A DNA stretch of 64,000 bases from Brevibacterium sp. XM4083 (GTDB lineage Bacteria > Actinomycetota > Actinomycetes > Actinomycetales > Brevibacteriaceae): assembly GCF_006489205.2 (NCBI RefSeq), contig NZ_VFYR02000001.1, positions 794,563 to 858,562 on the forward strand, written 5' to 3'. This document shows positions 56,560-64,000 of the stretch, in pieces. The position numbers and the translations under genes are program-made. Position 1 is the stretch's first letter, and each line of letters starts with the position of its first letter. A model generated the notes under the pieces. It searched no databases. It saw only the letters and a list, made by a program, of their open reading frames with translations, and was not told the DNA's origin.

Positions 56560-56899
56560 GTGCCGCGCCGAGGGTGGCGAGGGCGAAAAGTCGATCTGCA
56601 GGCGAAAGATGCGGGGCGCTGAGATTCTGCGGGCCAGAAGGAGAACGGCGGGCGATCAGTCGTCCGCCGTTGTACTTTCGGCCGACACAAGCTGCGGCGC
56701 AGGTGTGTCGTCGCACCGATCGTGTTGCGAGATGCCGCGCCGCATGTGGCGTTGGCGAAAAGTCGATCTGCGGGCGAACGGTGCGGGGCGCTGAGATTCT
56801 GCGGGCCAAAAGCAGAACGGCGGGCGATCAGTCGTCCGCAGTTGTACTTTTGGCCGACACGGGCCGCGGTGCAGGTGTGTCGTCGCGGCGGCCGTGCGA
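56560..56899. repeat. Two 172-bp direct tandem repeats with internal hairpin
   Basis: Copy 1 about 56560-56731, copy 2 about 56732-56899, offset 172 bp, with a partial third start after 56890. Long identical blocks include GGGGCGCTGAGATTCTGCGG and GCGGGCGATCAGTCGTCCGC. Each copy folds as a hairpin: the left arm starts GGCCxxAAG and the right arm ends CTTxxGGCC (56632-56682 and 56804-56854). In copy 2 the pairing at the base is complete, while copy 1 has one mismatch and one wobble. Confidence 0.85.
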
Positions 56900-56938
56900 T
56901 GGGAGGCCGCGCCGCTCACACCACAACCGGCGGGGGCG

Positions 56939-57655
56939 TCACATCGGGATGGCGGCGACCGTGATGCCCATGACGACGAGGATGCCTGCGGAGACGGCTT
57001 CGATCCAGAAGTCGGTGCTGCGGCGCTGGAGGGCAGCGGCGGCGAATCCGGCGATGAGGGCGAGCAGGATCTGGTAGGCGAGCAGCAGCCCGACGACGAT
57101 CGCGACGAGGAGCACGTAGTCGGTGCCCGCGGGGGAGGCGGGGACGAGCGTCGGCATGACGGCGAGGAAGAAGAGACCCGCCTTGGGATTCGACAGGGAG
57201 GAGAGCAGGCCGCGGCGGTAGGAGATGATCGAGGCGAGCTGGCCCCACGGGTGGGCGCCCTTGGCCGGGGCCACCTCGGCGACGAGGTCGTCGGCGACGA
57301 TGTCATCGGTGGCCGCCGCGATCTCGCCGACCGGTCCCAGCGGGGCGGTGCCGCGCAGTTCGCGGCGGATCTTCAGCGCCTGCCGAGCGGCGAGGACGCC
57401 GAGGAAGCAGAGGTAGGCGCCGCCGACGATCTTGAGCACGAGGAGTGCCGAGGGGTAGGCGGTGAGCAGTGCGGAGATCCCGGTGAGCGCGGCGATCATC
57501 CAGATCGTCATGCCGGTCGCCGAACCGAGGGAGTAGATGAGCCCGGCCTTGCGGCGCAGTGCCGAGAGCCGCACGGTGAGGATCGTCTCGGGTCCGGGGG
57601 TGACCGCGAGAACGGTGGCGGCGCCGGCGATGGTGATGAGCTCAGGACCGGTCAT
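56939..57655 (-). CDS. LysE/RhtB family amino-acid exporter
   Basis: 238 aa, six predicted TM helices. Seen: the N-terminal VLAVTPGPETILTVRLSALRRKAGLIYSLGSATG (LysE signature), KIVGGAYLCFLGVLAARQAL, a cytoplasmic acidic loop of about 35 residues, and SLSNPKAGLFFLAVMPTLV. The substrate is probably an amino acid or derivative, not specified. It is divergent from a LysR-type gene, the classical LysE/LysG arrangement, so the regulator likely induces export. Confidence 0.9.
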   Translation of the reverse strand: MTGPELITIAGAATVLAVTPGPETILTVRLSALRRKAGLIYSLGSATGMTIWMIAALTGISALLTAYPSALLVLKIVGGAYLCFLGVLAARQALKIRRELRGTAPLGPVGEIAAATDDIVADDLVAEVAPAKGAHPWGQLASIISYRRGLLSSLSNPKAGLFFLAVMPTLVPASPAGTDYVLLVAIVVGLLLAYQILLALIAGFAAAALQRRSTDFWIEAVSAGILVVMGITVAAIPM

Positions 57656-57779
57656 GGGACTCCTGTCGGGGTGGTGGTGCACGTGCTGGCGGGGACGAAC
57701 GAGCCGGATGCCGGCCGACAGCGACCGAGACACGGCGGGCGCGAATCACGCCGATGACCAGTCTGCCGCAGAAAAAGCG

Positions 57780-57792
57780 TTGCGAAAAGCAA
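57780..57792. promoter_or_regulatory. Putative LysR-type binding site
   Basis: TTGC-GAAAA-GCAA inverted repeat in the divergent lysE/lysR region, followed by two CAATCAT direct repeats (57790-57810). It fits a LysR-type activator site between the two genes. Confidence 0.5.
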
Positions 57793-57834
57793 TCATTCTC
57801 AAACAATCATCAGGCGTCACCGAACGATCTCGGC

Positions 57835-57840
57835 TACCCT
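57835..57840 (+). promoter_or_regulatory. Putative -10 box (TACCCT) of the lysR-type gene
   Basis: Ends 6 nt before ATG 57847 with no ribosome binding site, so leaderless. Confidence 0.45.
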
Positions 57841-57846
57841 GGACGC

Positions 57847-58746
57847 ATGTGGGATCTCCAGCGCCTGCGCGTGTGGCGGGCCGTCGTCGCGACCGGCTCG
57901 GTCGTCGCCGCCGCGCGCAGCCTCAACTACACCCCGGCCACCGTGAGCCAGCACATCACGACCCTGCAGAAGGCCGTCGGAGCCGAGCTCTACCGCCGGT
58001 CGGGACGCGGGATCGAGATCACCGAACTCGGGCGCCGCCTCGCCGAGGAGTCCTCCGACGTCTTCACCGGCCTCGGCCGCCTCGACGGCCTCGTCGAGAG
58101 CTTCAGCGCCGTCCACCGCCCGCGGATGCGGATCGCGGCGTTCACCTCGTTCAACGCCGTCCTTCTGCCCGACATCATCGGTCCCGTCGCCCTCGAGCAC
58201 GAGGACCTGCGCTTCGACATCCAGCTCAACGAACCGGCGAAGGTCCGCCGCAGCCACTGCACGATCGAGATCCGCAACGAGGTCCCTCAGGACGAGGAGG
58301 GCAGCCTGCCGGGGATGTCGCGCACCGTGCTCTTCGACGACGACTACCGGGTCGTCGTCTCCGAACGCCACCCCTTCGCCGGCCGCGACTTCGTGCCCTT
58401 CAAGGAGCTCGCCGACGAACGCTGGGTCAACTACGACCTGTGGAACGGCCCGACGAGCCGCGTCGTCGATCTCGCGTGCGCCGCCGCCGGGTTCGAGCCG
58501 ACGATGTTCGCCGCTTCCGAGGACGACTACGCCGCGCTCGCCCTCGTCGCCGCGAACCTCGCCGTGACCGTGCTGCCCCGTCTCTCGACCGAGCACCTGT
58601 CGCCCGGCCTCGTCGCCGTCGACCTCACCGACCCGACCCCCGTGCGCCGCGTCGTCATGCATGTCCGTGACCGTGAAGCCCACCTCCCGCACGTGCGGGC
58701 CTTCGCCTCCGCCGCCGAGGCGGTCGCCGCCGACCGCTTCCCCTGA
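57847..58746 (+). CDS. LysR family transcriptional regulator
   Basis: 299 aa. HTH at residues 1-60 (MWDLQRLRVWRAVVATGSVVAAARSLNYTPATVSQHITTLQKAVG), then a substrate-binding domain starting PRMRIAAFTSFNAVLLPDIIG, with the terminal half TMFAASEDDYAALALVAANLAVTVLP typical of the family. The upstream extension in frame is rejected because of the -10 box next to ATG 57847. It probably controls the divergent lysE-type exporter. The inducer is not known. Confidence 0.92.
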   Translation: MWDLQRLRVWRAVVATGSVVAAARSLNYTPATVSQHITTLQKAVGAELYRRSGRGIEITELGRRLAEESSDVFTGLGRLDGLVESFSAVHRPRMRIAAFTSFNAVLLPDIIGPVALEHEDLRFDIQLNEPAKVRRSHCTIEIRNEVPQDEEGSLPGMSRTVLFDDDYRVVVSERHPFAGRDFVPFKELADERWVNYDLWNGPTSRVVDLACAAAGFEPTMFAASEDDYAALALVAANLAVTVLPRLSTEHLSPGLVAVDLTDPTPVRRVVMHVRDREAHLPHVRAFASAAEAVAADRFP

Positions 58747-58790
58747 GCTGCTCACCCCGGACATCGCACCCCGAACGACGTCCAGAGGTA

Positions 58791-58828
58791 GATCCCGCTC
58801 GACTTCGCGGCGAAAATCGAGCGGGATC
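58791..58828. terminator. Hairpin terminator after the lysR-type gene
   Basis: 12-bp perfect stem (GATCCCGCTCGA and complement), 14-nt loop ending in AAAA, 45 bp past the stop codon. Confidence 0.7.
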
Positions 58829-58932
58829 CGCCTCCGGGAGGCAATTCGCGCGGCCGCACCCCGGCACTGACCTGCCTCCGCAGTCGCGCTCTCCCTCACA
58901 GTCGGCTGAGACCTCCTGAGAGTCCGGTGGGA

Positions 58933-58938
58933 TAGGCT
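58933..58938 (+). promoter_or_regulatory. Putative -10 box (TAGGCT) of guaB3
   Basis: TAGGCT ends 6 nt before GTG 58945. An in-frame GTG at 58939 is too close to the box to be used. Confidence 0.5.
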
Positions 58939-58944
58939 GTGCGC

Positions 58945-60078
58945 GTGAGTTCTGAAATCGAGATCGGCAAAGGCAAGCGCGGTCGTCGGGGCTATTCGCT
59001 CGACGACATCGCCATCATCCCCGCACGTCGCACCCGCGATCCCGAGGATGTCTCCCTGTCCTGGCAGATCGACGCCTACCATTTCGAGCTGCCGTTCATC
59101 GGCGCGCCGATGGACTCGGCGATGTCGCCAGACACCGCCATCGCGCTCGGCCGCCTCGGCGGTCTCGGCGTCCTCGACCTCGAGGGCCTGTGGACCCGGT
59201 ACGAGGACCCCGCCCCGCTGCTCGCCGAGATCGCCCAGCTGCCCTCGGACATGGCGACGTCCCGGATGCAGGAGCTCTACTCCGCGCCCATCCAGGCCGA
59301 ACTCATCACCGCGCGTCTCGCGGAGATCCGCGACGCCGGGGTCACCGTCGCCGGTGCCCTGACCCCGCAGCGCACGCAGCAGTTCTACAAGACCGTCGTC
59401 GATGCCGGTGTCGACATCTTCGTCATCCGCGGCACGACCGTCTCGGCCGAACACGTCTCGAGCCAGGCCGAGCCGCTCAACCTCAAGCAGTTCATCTACG
59501 AACTCGACGTCCCCGTCATCGTCGGCGGGGCCGCCACCTACACCGCCGCCCTCCACCTCATGCGCACGGGTGCCGCCGGCGTCCTCGTCGGCTTCGGCGG
59601 GGGAGCGGCGGCGACGACGCGGCGCACGCTGGGCATCCACGCCCCGATGGCCACCGCGATCGCCGATGTCCACGCCGCCCGCCGCGACTACATGGACGAA
59701 TCCGGCGGCCGCTACGTCCACGTCATCGCCGACGGCGGTCTGGGCACGAGCGGTGAGATCGTCAAGGCCTTCGGCGTCGGCGCCGACGCCGTGATGCTCG
59801 GCACTGCGCTCGCCCGCGCCACGGAGGCCCCCGGCCGCGGCATGCACTGGGGCGCCGAGGCCCACCATCCCGAGCTGCCGCGCGGCCACCGCGTCGAACT
59901 CGGCACGGTCGGCAGCCTCGAACAGGTCCTCTTCGGTCCCGGTCGCACTGCGATCGGCGAACTCAACCTCGCCGGTGCGCTGCGCCGGGCGCTCGCCACG
60001 ACCGGGTACGTCGACCTCAAGGAGTTCCAGCGCGTCGACGTCACCGTGTCCCCGTACCAGCCTGGATCGGTGGTCTGA
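58945..60078 (+). CDS. GuaB3-type IMP dehydrogenase paralogue without catalytic Cys
   Basis: 377 aa from GTG 58945. TIM-barrel relative of IMPDH without CBS domains. Start EIGKGKRGRRGYSLDDIAIIPARRTRDPEDV and then WQIDAYHFELPFIGAPMDSAMSP are typical of actinobacterial GuaB3. Where IMPDH has the catalytic GSICTTR loop, this protein reads FGGGAAATTRRTLG, so the Cys is replaced. GGRYVHVIADGGLGTSGEIVKAF is the phosphate-binding region. Mycobacterial GuaB3 also lacks the Cys as recalled, so it is unlikely to be a canonical IMPDH. Its role is unknown. It sits with SURF1, DUF3817 and guaA. Confidence 0.9.
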   Translation: MSSEIEIGKGKRGRRGYSLDDIAIIPARRTRDPEDVSLSWQIDAYHFELPFIGAPMDSAMSPDTAIALGRLGGLGVLDLEGLWTRYEDPAPLLAEIAQLPSDMATSRMQELYSAPIQAELITARLAEIRDAGVTVAGALTPQRTQQFYKTVVDAGVDIFVIRGTTVSAEHVSSQAEPLNLKQFIYELDVPVIVGGAATYTAALHLMRTGAAGVLVGFGGGAAATTRRTLGIHAPMATAIADVHAARRDYMDESGGRYVHVIADGGLGTSGEIVKAFGVGADAVMLGTALARATEAPGRGMHWGAEAHHPELPRGHRVELGTVGSLEQVLFGPGRTAIGELNLAGALRRALATTGYVDLKEFQRVDVTVSPYQPGSVV

Positions 60079-61069
60079 TCTGTTCCGTCTGGCACTGACT
60101 CCCAAATGGCTGGGGTCCCTGGTCTTCGTCCTCGTGCTCGTCAGCTGCTTCGTCGGACTGTCGGCATGGCAGGTCGACCGTGCCCAGCACAAGAACGAGG
60201 TCGTGTCCTCGACCGATGTCGACGAGACGAAGGACTTCAACGAGCTGATGGGCGCCCAGGCCCCGATGCCGGGCATCCTCGCCGATCAGCGGGTCAGTCT
60301 CACCGGCCGCTGGCTGCCCGACGACCAGGTCGTCGTTCCCGGCCGGATCAACGACGGGGAAGAGGGGTACTGGGTCGTCACGATGTTCGCCCCCGATGAC
60401 GCCCGCCTCGGCGAGGGAGCCGTCGCGGACACGACCGGCAAGACGATCGCCATCCCCGTCCTCCGCGGCTTCACCACCGACGAGGCGACGGCGATGAACT
60501 CACGGGCGCTCGAGGGCCCGGTGTCGCTCGTGGCGCGCATCGGTCCCGTCGAAGGGCCCGAACCCGGCACCGACCTGCCGCCAGGGCAGGTGAAGACGGT
60601 CTCGACCTCGCAGCTCATCAACCTCTTCCCCGACCTGCTCACGTACTCCGGCTTCCTCATGCCCGAGTCCGCCACCGGCGCGGCCGCCTCGGTGGGCACC
60701 GGGGGACTGACCCAGGTCGACACGACGACGACCCGCGACGAGGGCGGCTTCAACCTGCAGTCGGCGGTCTACGCCATCGAATGGCTGATCTTCGCCGGCA
60801 TGGCCCTCTACATGTGGTGGCAGCTGCTGCGCGACGACTACGTCAGGACCCGCCTCGGCGAGGCCGGGGGCAACGGGAAGGACCCGTCCACCGGCGGCGA
60901 CTACGTCATCGTCAAACCTGCCGGCCAGGCGCGGATCGACCCCGAGGTGATGTCCGGGCTGACCGGACTGCCCGCCCACCGGCACGGCGGGGCGAAACCG
61001 CGCAGAGCCGACAGCCAGACCCAGCCCTCCCCGACTGCCAGCACCACGACCGAAGGACCCGAAGCGTGA
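59975..61069 (+). CDS. SURF1 family protein (cytochrome oxidase assembly)
   Basis: SURF1 proteins have two TM helices with a loop between and help assemble cytochrome c oxidase. Seen: LTPKWLGSLVFVLVLVSCFVGLSAWQVDRAQHKNEV (first TM helix), RVSLTGRWLPDDQVVVPGR, YWVVTMF, PVLRGFT, and the second TM helix FNLQSAVYAIEWLIFAGMALYMWW with an exposed YAIEW motif. The only canonical start in frame is GTG 59975, which overlaps guaB3 by 104 nt and adds a 35-residue Ser/Arg-rich stretch. A CTG at 60080, just after the guaB3 stop, would give the usual N-terminus. The true start is therefore open. The C-terminus is a disordered tail ending on the DUF3817 start. Confidence 0.85.
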   Translation: MRCAGRSPRPGTSTSRSSSASTSPCPRTSLDRWSDLFRLALTPKWLGSLVFVLVLVSCFVGLSAWQVDRAQHKNEVVSSTDVDETKDFNELMGAQAPMPGILADQRVSLTGRWLPDDQVVVPGRINDGEEGYWVVTMFAPDDARLGEGAVADTTGKTIAIPVLRGFTTDEATAMNSRALEGPVSLVARIGPVEGPEPGTDLPPGQVKTVSTSQLINLFPDLLTYSGFLMPESATGAAASVGTGGLTQVDTTTTRDEGGFNLQSAVYAIEWLIFAGMALYMWWQLLRDDYVRTRLGEAGGNGKDPSTGGDYVIVKPAGQARIDPEVMSGLTGLPAHRHGGAKPRRADSQTQPSPTASTTTEGPEA

Positions 61070-61503
61070 GCGACCACCCCGAGAACCTCGATTCCCGCCC
61101 CGAGGTCGACGAGTCGAACCTGTGGAGCGTCAAGCGCTTCACCTCGGCGCGCAATGCCCTGAAGTTCTATCGCGTCATGGCGATCATCACCGGCACGATG
61201 CTCATGATCCTCACGGTCGAGATGATCTACAAGTACCTCATCGCCCCGGACCCGTCGACGGCGCTGATGTTCGGTGACTTCAATCTCGCCGCGGCGATCG
61301 CGATCAGCCACGGCTGGTGCTACGTCGTCTACCTCATCGGCTGCTTCTGGCTCAATCAGCAGATGCGCTGGAGCCTCGGCCGCTACCTCATCCTCGCCCT
61401 CGCCGGCGTCGTTCCGGTGATGTCGTTCATCCTCGAGCGCCGCATCCACCGTCAGGTCGAAGCTGAGCTCGCCGCCGCGGTCGTCGTCGCTCCCAGGAGC
61501 TGA
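61066..61503 (+). CDS. DUF3817 membrane protein
   Basis: 145 aa from GTG 61066, overlapping the SURF1 stop by 4 nt. Three TM helices: [44 protein letters not shown] and a third with [23 protein letters not shown]3817 proteins are a common actinobacterial family next to guaA and of unknown function; related helices occur in membrane-bound chaperone-like proteins. Confidence 0.9.
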   Translation: MSDHPENLDSRPEVDESNLWSVKRFTSARNALKFYRVMAIITGTMLMILTVEMIYKYLIAPDPSTALMFGDFNLAAAIAISHGWCYVVYLIGCFWLNQQMRWSLGRYLILALAGVVPVMSFILERRIHRQVEAELAAAVVVAPRS

Positions 61504-61570
61504 GGACCCTCGCCGAGGCGGTCGCTGAGTTCCGTCCGGAGCCGGCGATCCGGCGCGTCCTGCCGTTGAT

Positions 61571-61576
61571 TAGACT
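61571..61576 (+). promoter_or_regulatory. Putative -10 box (TAGACT) of guaA (leaderless)
   Basis: TAGACT ends 7 nt before ATG 61584. GGGGG between is only 1-2 nt from the ATG, so leaderless translation is more likely. Confidence 0.5.
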
Positions 61577-61583
61577 TGGGGGC

Positions 61584-63164
61584 ATGACGAACCCCCAGAG
61601 CACACAGGTGCCTCCTGTTCTCGTGGTCGATTTCGGCGCGCAGTACGCGCAGCTCATCGCCCGCCGGATCCGTGAGGCGGGACTGTATTCCGAGATCATC
61701 GCCCATGACGCCCCGGCGGCCGAGTTCGCGGCCAAGAACCCCGTGGCCATCGTGCTCTCCGGCGGACCCTCGAGCGTCAACGACGAGGCGGCGCCGCCCT
61801 TCGACGAGGCGGTCTTCGACCTCGGCGTCCCGACGATGGGCATCTGCTACGGGTTCCAGCTCATGTCGACGAGCCTCGGCGGTCGCGTCGCGAAGACCGA
61901 CAAGCGCGAGTACGGCTCGACTCCGGTCGCCGTCGCCGACCAGGGGGCACTGCTCGCCGAGACCCCCGATGCCTACACCGTGTGGATGTCCCACGGGGAC
62001 TCCGTCGCCGAGGCGCCCGCGGACTTCACTGTCCTCGCCTCGACTCCCGACACCCCGGTCGCGGCGTTCGAGCACCCCGAACGGAAGTTCGCCGGCGTCC
62101 AGTGGCACCCTGAGGTCCTCCATTCCGAGAACGGGCAGAAGATCCTCGAGAACTTCCTCTACCGGGTCGCCGGTCTTGAGGCCGACTGGACGAACGAGTC
62201 CGTCATCGACGAACAGGTCGACCTCATCCGCCAGCAGGTCGGGGACAAGCAGGTCATCTGCGCGCTCTCCGGCGGCGTCGACTCCTCGGTCGCGGCCGCC
62301 CTCGTCCACAAGGCGATCGGCGATCAGCTCACCTGCGTCTTCGTCGACCACGGGCTGCTGCGCGAAGGCGAACGGGAACAGGTCGAGAACGACTACGTCA
62401 ACTCGATCGGCGTCCGCCTCGTCACCGTCGACGCCCGTGAGCGGTTTATGAAGGAGCTCGCCGGGGTGACCGACCCGGAGGAGAAGCGCAAGATCATCGG
62501 GCGCGAATTCATCCGCACCTTCGAGACCGCCGCCGCCGACCTCGTCCTCGAGGCCAAGGACGAAGGCGAGGAGATCGGCTTCCTCGTCCAGGGCACCCTC
62601 TATCCCGACGTCGTCGAATCCGGCGGCGGGTCGGGCACCGCGAACATCAAGAGCCACCACAACGTCGGCGGGCTGCCCGAGGACATCCAGTTCCAGCTCA
62701 TCGAACCCCTGCGCGCCCTGTTCAAGGACGAGGTGCGCGCGATCGGCCGTGAACTCGGCGTGCCCGAGGCTATCGTCTCCCGTCAGCCCTTCCCGGGCCC
62801 GGGCCTCGGCATCCGCATCATCGGCGAGGTCACCGAGGAGCGCCTGGCGATCCTCCGCCGGGCCGACGCGATCGCCCGTGAGGAGCTGACGAAGGCCGGC
62901 CTCGACGGTGAGATCTGGCAGTGCCCGGTCGTCCTCCTCGCCGATGTCCGCTCCGTCGGCGTCCAGGGTGACGGCCGCACGTACGGCCACCCCGTCGTCC
63001 TCCGACCGGTCTCGAGCGAGGATGCGATGACCGCCGACTGGACGCGGATCCCCTACGACACGCTCTCGGTGATCTCGAACCGGATCACCAACGAGGTCGA
63101 TGACATCAACCGCGTCGTCCTCGACGTCACCTCGAAGCCTCCGGGCACGATCGAATGGGAGTGA
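61584..63164 (+). CDS. guaA: GMP synthase (glutamine-hydrolysing)
   Basis: 526 aa. Converts XMP to GMP. N-terminal class I glutamine amidotransferase: [37 protein letters not shown] with nucleophile Cys88, and [14 protein letters not shown]. Then the ATP-pyrophosphatase domain ([34 protein letters not shown]) and the dimerisation domain ([16 protein letters not shown], ending in [11 protein letters not shown]). It is full-length. It follows guaB3-SURF1-DUF3817, while guaB is elsewhere in the window. Confidence 0.97.
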   Translation: MTNPQSTQVPPVLVVDFGAQYAQLIARRIREAGLYSEIIAHDAPAAEFAAKNPVAIVLSGGPSSVNDEAAPPFDEAVFDLGVPTMGICYGFQLMSTSLGGRVAKTDKREYGSTPVAVADQGALLAETPDAYTVWMSHGDSVAEAPADFTVLASTPDTPVAAFEHPERKFAGVQWHPEVLHSENGQKILENFLYRVAGLEADWTNESVIDEQVDLIRQQVGDKQVICALSGGVDSSVAAALVHKAIGDQLTCVFVDHGLLREGEREQVENDYVNSIGVRLVTVDARERFMKELAGVTDPEEKRKIIGREFIRTFETAAADLVLEAKDEGEEIGFLVQGTLYPDVVESGGGSGTANIKSHHNVGGLPEDIQFQLIEPLRALFKDEVRAIGRELGVPEAIVSRQPFPGPGLGIRIIGEVTEERLAILRRADAIAREELTKAGLDGEIWQCPVVLLADVRSVGVQGDGRTYGHPVVLRPVSSEDAMTADWTRIPYDTLSVISNRITNEVDDINRVVLDVTSKPPGTIEWE

Positions 63165-63214
63165 GCGCCGCTCGTGTGCGGTGACCTCGGGCGTCCGCGG
63201 GTGCCGCGACCGGT

Positions 63215-63274
63215 GCCGAGTCGGGCGCTGGGTCGGGTGCCGCGTCGGGCCCTGGGTCGGGCGCTGGGTCGAGC
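63215..63274. repeat. Five 12-bp tandem repeats after guaA
   Basis: Degenerate units of 12 bp, pattern GCTGGGTCGGGC, from 50 bp past the guaA stop codon. Confidence 0.75.
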
Positions 63275-63285
63275 CCTGCCAAGAA

Positions 63286-63308
63286 GCGGGGCACGATCTG
63301 TGCCCCGC
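63286..63308 (+). terminator. guaA terminator hairpin
   Basis: Perfect 9-bp GC stem (GCGGGGCAC / GTGCCCCGC) with a 5-nt loop. Confidence 0.65.
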
Positions 63309-63317
63309 CGACAACTC

Positions 63318-63332
63318 CTGAACGGTGTTCAG
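63318..63332 (+). promoter_or_regulatory. BioQ-type biotin operator
   Basis: CTGAACGGTGTTCAG is a perfect palindrome of the TGAAC-N3-GTTCA type bound by BioQ repressors of actinobacteria. It lies next to TACAGT (63334-63339), a likely -10 box, and 55 nt before bioY. Confidence 0.85.
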
Positions 63333-63387
63333 CTACAGTGGGGTCAGCCCGGGTGAGGCCCGGGACGACCCGACCGTTGGAGAACCC

Positions 63388-64000
63388 ATGACCCACGCAG
63401 ACAGCACCGCCGCCTCGGCGGGCACCGCTTCGCTCAAGACCCCGAGCCGGGCCGGCGACATCGCGCTCATCGCGGTCTTCGCCGCCCTGCTCGCGGCGTT
63501 CGCGATGCTGCCCCCGATCCCCGTCGGCCCGGTGGGCGTGCCGATCACCCTGCAGACCTTCGCTGTGGCGCTGTGCGGCCTCGTCCTCGGCCCGTGGCGC
63601 GGGGCCGCCGCCGTCGGGCTCTACGTCGTCCTCGGATTGCTCGGACTGCCGATCTTCTCGGGGATGCGCGGCGGCATCGCCGTCCTCGCCGGCCCGAGCG
63701 CCGGCTACATCATCTCCTTCACCCTCTACGCCCTGGCCGCCGGATTCGTCGCCCGTTGGGCGCTGCGCCGCTATCGGGGCGCGGCCCTGTGGGTCGCGAT
63801 GTTCCTCGGCTCCCTCGGCGCGAGCTTCCTGCTCAACCACCCGCTCGGCATCCTCGGCATGTCGATCAACGGCGACCTCCCGCTCGGCGTCGCCTTCGCT
63901 GCGGACCTCATCTACTGGCCCGGTGACATCATCAAGAACATCCTCGCGGTGTCCGTGGCCCTGCTCATCCACCGGGCCTTCCCCGACATCCTCCGCCGCC
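63388..64000 (+). CDS. bioY: Biotin transporter BioY (partial, 3' end outside window)
   Basis: 204 codons are visible. Substrate-binding S component of a biotin ECF transporter. Seen: DIALIAVFAALLAAFAMLPPIPVGPVGVPITLQTFAVALCGLVLGPWRGAAAVGLYVVLGLLG-type BioY core with GVPITLQT, GMRGGIAVLAGPSAGYI, and IYWPGDIIKN near the edge. GGAG lies 5 nt before ATG 63388. It is likely followed by bioM/bioN, as usual. The BioQ-type operator suggests repression when biotin is plentiful. Confidence 0.93.
   Translation, partial: MTHADSTAASAGTASLKTPSRAGDIALIAVFAALLAAFAMLPPIPVGPVGVPITLQTFAVALCGLVLGPWRGAAAVGLYVVLGLLGLPIFSGMRGGIAVLAGPSAGYIISFTLYALAAGFVARWALRRYRGAALWVAMFLGSLGASFLLNHPLGILGMSINGDLPLGVAFAADLIYWPGDIIKNILAVSVALLIHRAFPDILRR

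Larger units (their letters stand above)
56359..56938. other. Repeat-bearing intergenic region
   Basis: About 580 bp between the convergent CmpX-like and LysE genes. It holds a terminator hairpin and two copies of a 172-bp element. Frames crossing it repeat themselves and have no domain. Confidence 0.7.

Overview
The window is high-GC, gene-dense DNA of an actinobacterium. The evidence is DtxR/IdeR-, HrcA- and BioQ-type operators, an Rpf resuscitation factor, a Pmt protein mannosyltransferase, a Cys-less GuaB3, a SURF1/DUF3817/guaA block, and many genes that look leaderless, with a TAnnnT -10 box 6-10 nt before the start codon. The best guess is a Micrococcales member such as Brevibacterium; that placement is inference from gene content and style. 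No rRNA, tRNA, CRISPR array, transposase or integrase was recognised.

Layout. 1-7.4 kb: three paralogous polytopic GT-C-like membrane proteins with one GtrB-like polyprenyl-phosphate glycosyltransferase and one GtrA-like flippase. 7.4-14.6 kb (minus strand): a nonulosonic-acid (sialic acid/Kdn-like) surface-polymer cluster. It holds a CMP-nonulosonate synthetase fused to a HAD phosphatase, a NeuB-type synthase without a SAF domain, a GT2 enzyme, two polysialyltransferase-like enzymes and a DUF6716-like enzyme. 14.7-19.7 kb: Pmt, two DUF4190 proteins and RsmI. 20-21.3 kb: an AbiEi-like/DUF559-like accessory protein. 21.7-28.4 kb: metG-tatD-rpfB, then groES-groEL behind two CIRCE operators. 28.5-33.2 kb: a truncated SRPBCC remnant, TetR, an RluA-family pseudouridine synthase, GntR, guaB. 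33.3-37.6 kb: an iron-box-controlled hydroxamate siderophore operon with a fused acyltransferase-NIS synthetase. 37.7-42.2 kb: a LacI regulator and a xylose-type sugar ABC transporter. 42.2-45.6 kb: a TPP riboswitch followed by thiM-thiE-thiD and tenA. 45.7-46.7 kb: a low-GC orphan gene and a small membrane protein. 47-52.1 kb (minus): nadA-nadB-nadC-nifS. 52.4-54.3 kb: panB-panC. 54.8-56.4 kb: a conserved-TM-helix (CmpX-like) membrane protein, then a 172-bp tandem repeat. 56.9-58.7 kb: a divergent lysE/lysR pair. 58.9-63.2 kb: guaB3-SURF1-DUF3817-guaA. 63.4 kb to the end: bioY, cut by the window edge, behind a BioQ-type palindrome.

The first 17 kb reads as a cell-envelope glycosylation region. 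Lipid-linked sugar made by GtrB and flipped by GtrA could feed three GT-C transferases. NeuB plus the HAD-CMP synthetase fusion could turn a hexose-6-phosphate into CMP-Kdn, which the polysialyltransferase-like enzymes would polymerise, and Pmt mannosylates exported proteins. The rest is mostly cofactor, nucleotide and iron metabolism with legible regulation (TPP, iron, biotin, heat shock, sugar).

Three sequence-level patterns stand out. A ten-base word, GCCGAGGCGG, occurs at least 30 times on the two strands together. Several genes end in short tandem repeats that include their own stop codon. A 172-bp non-coding unit is tandemly duplicated and keeps a long hairpin.
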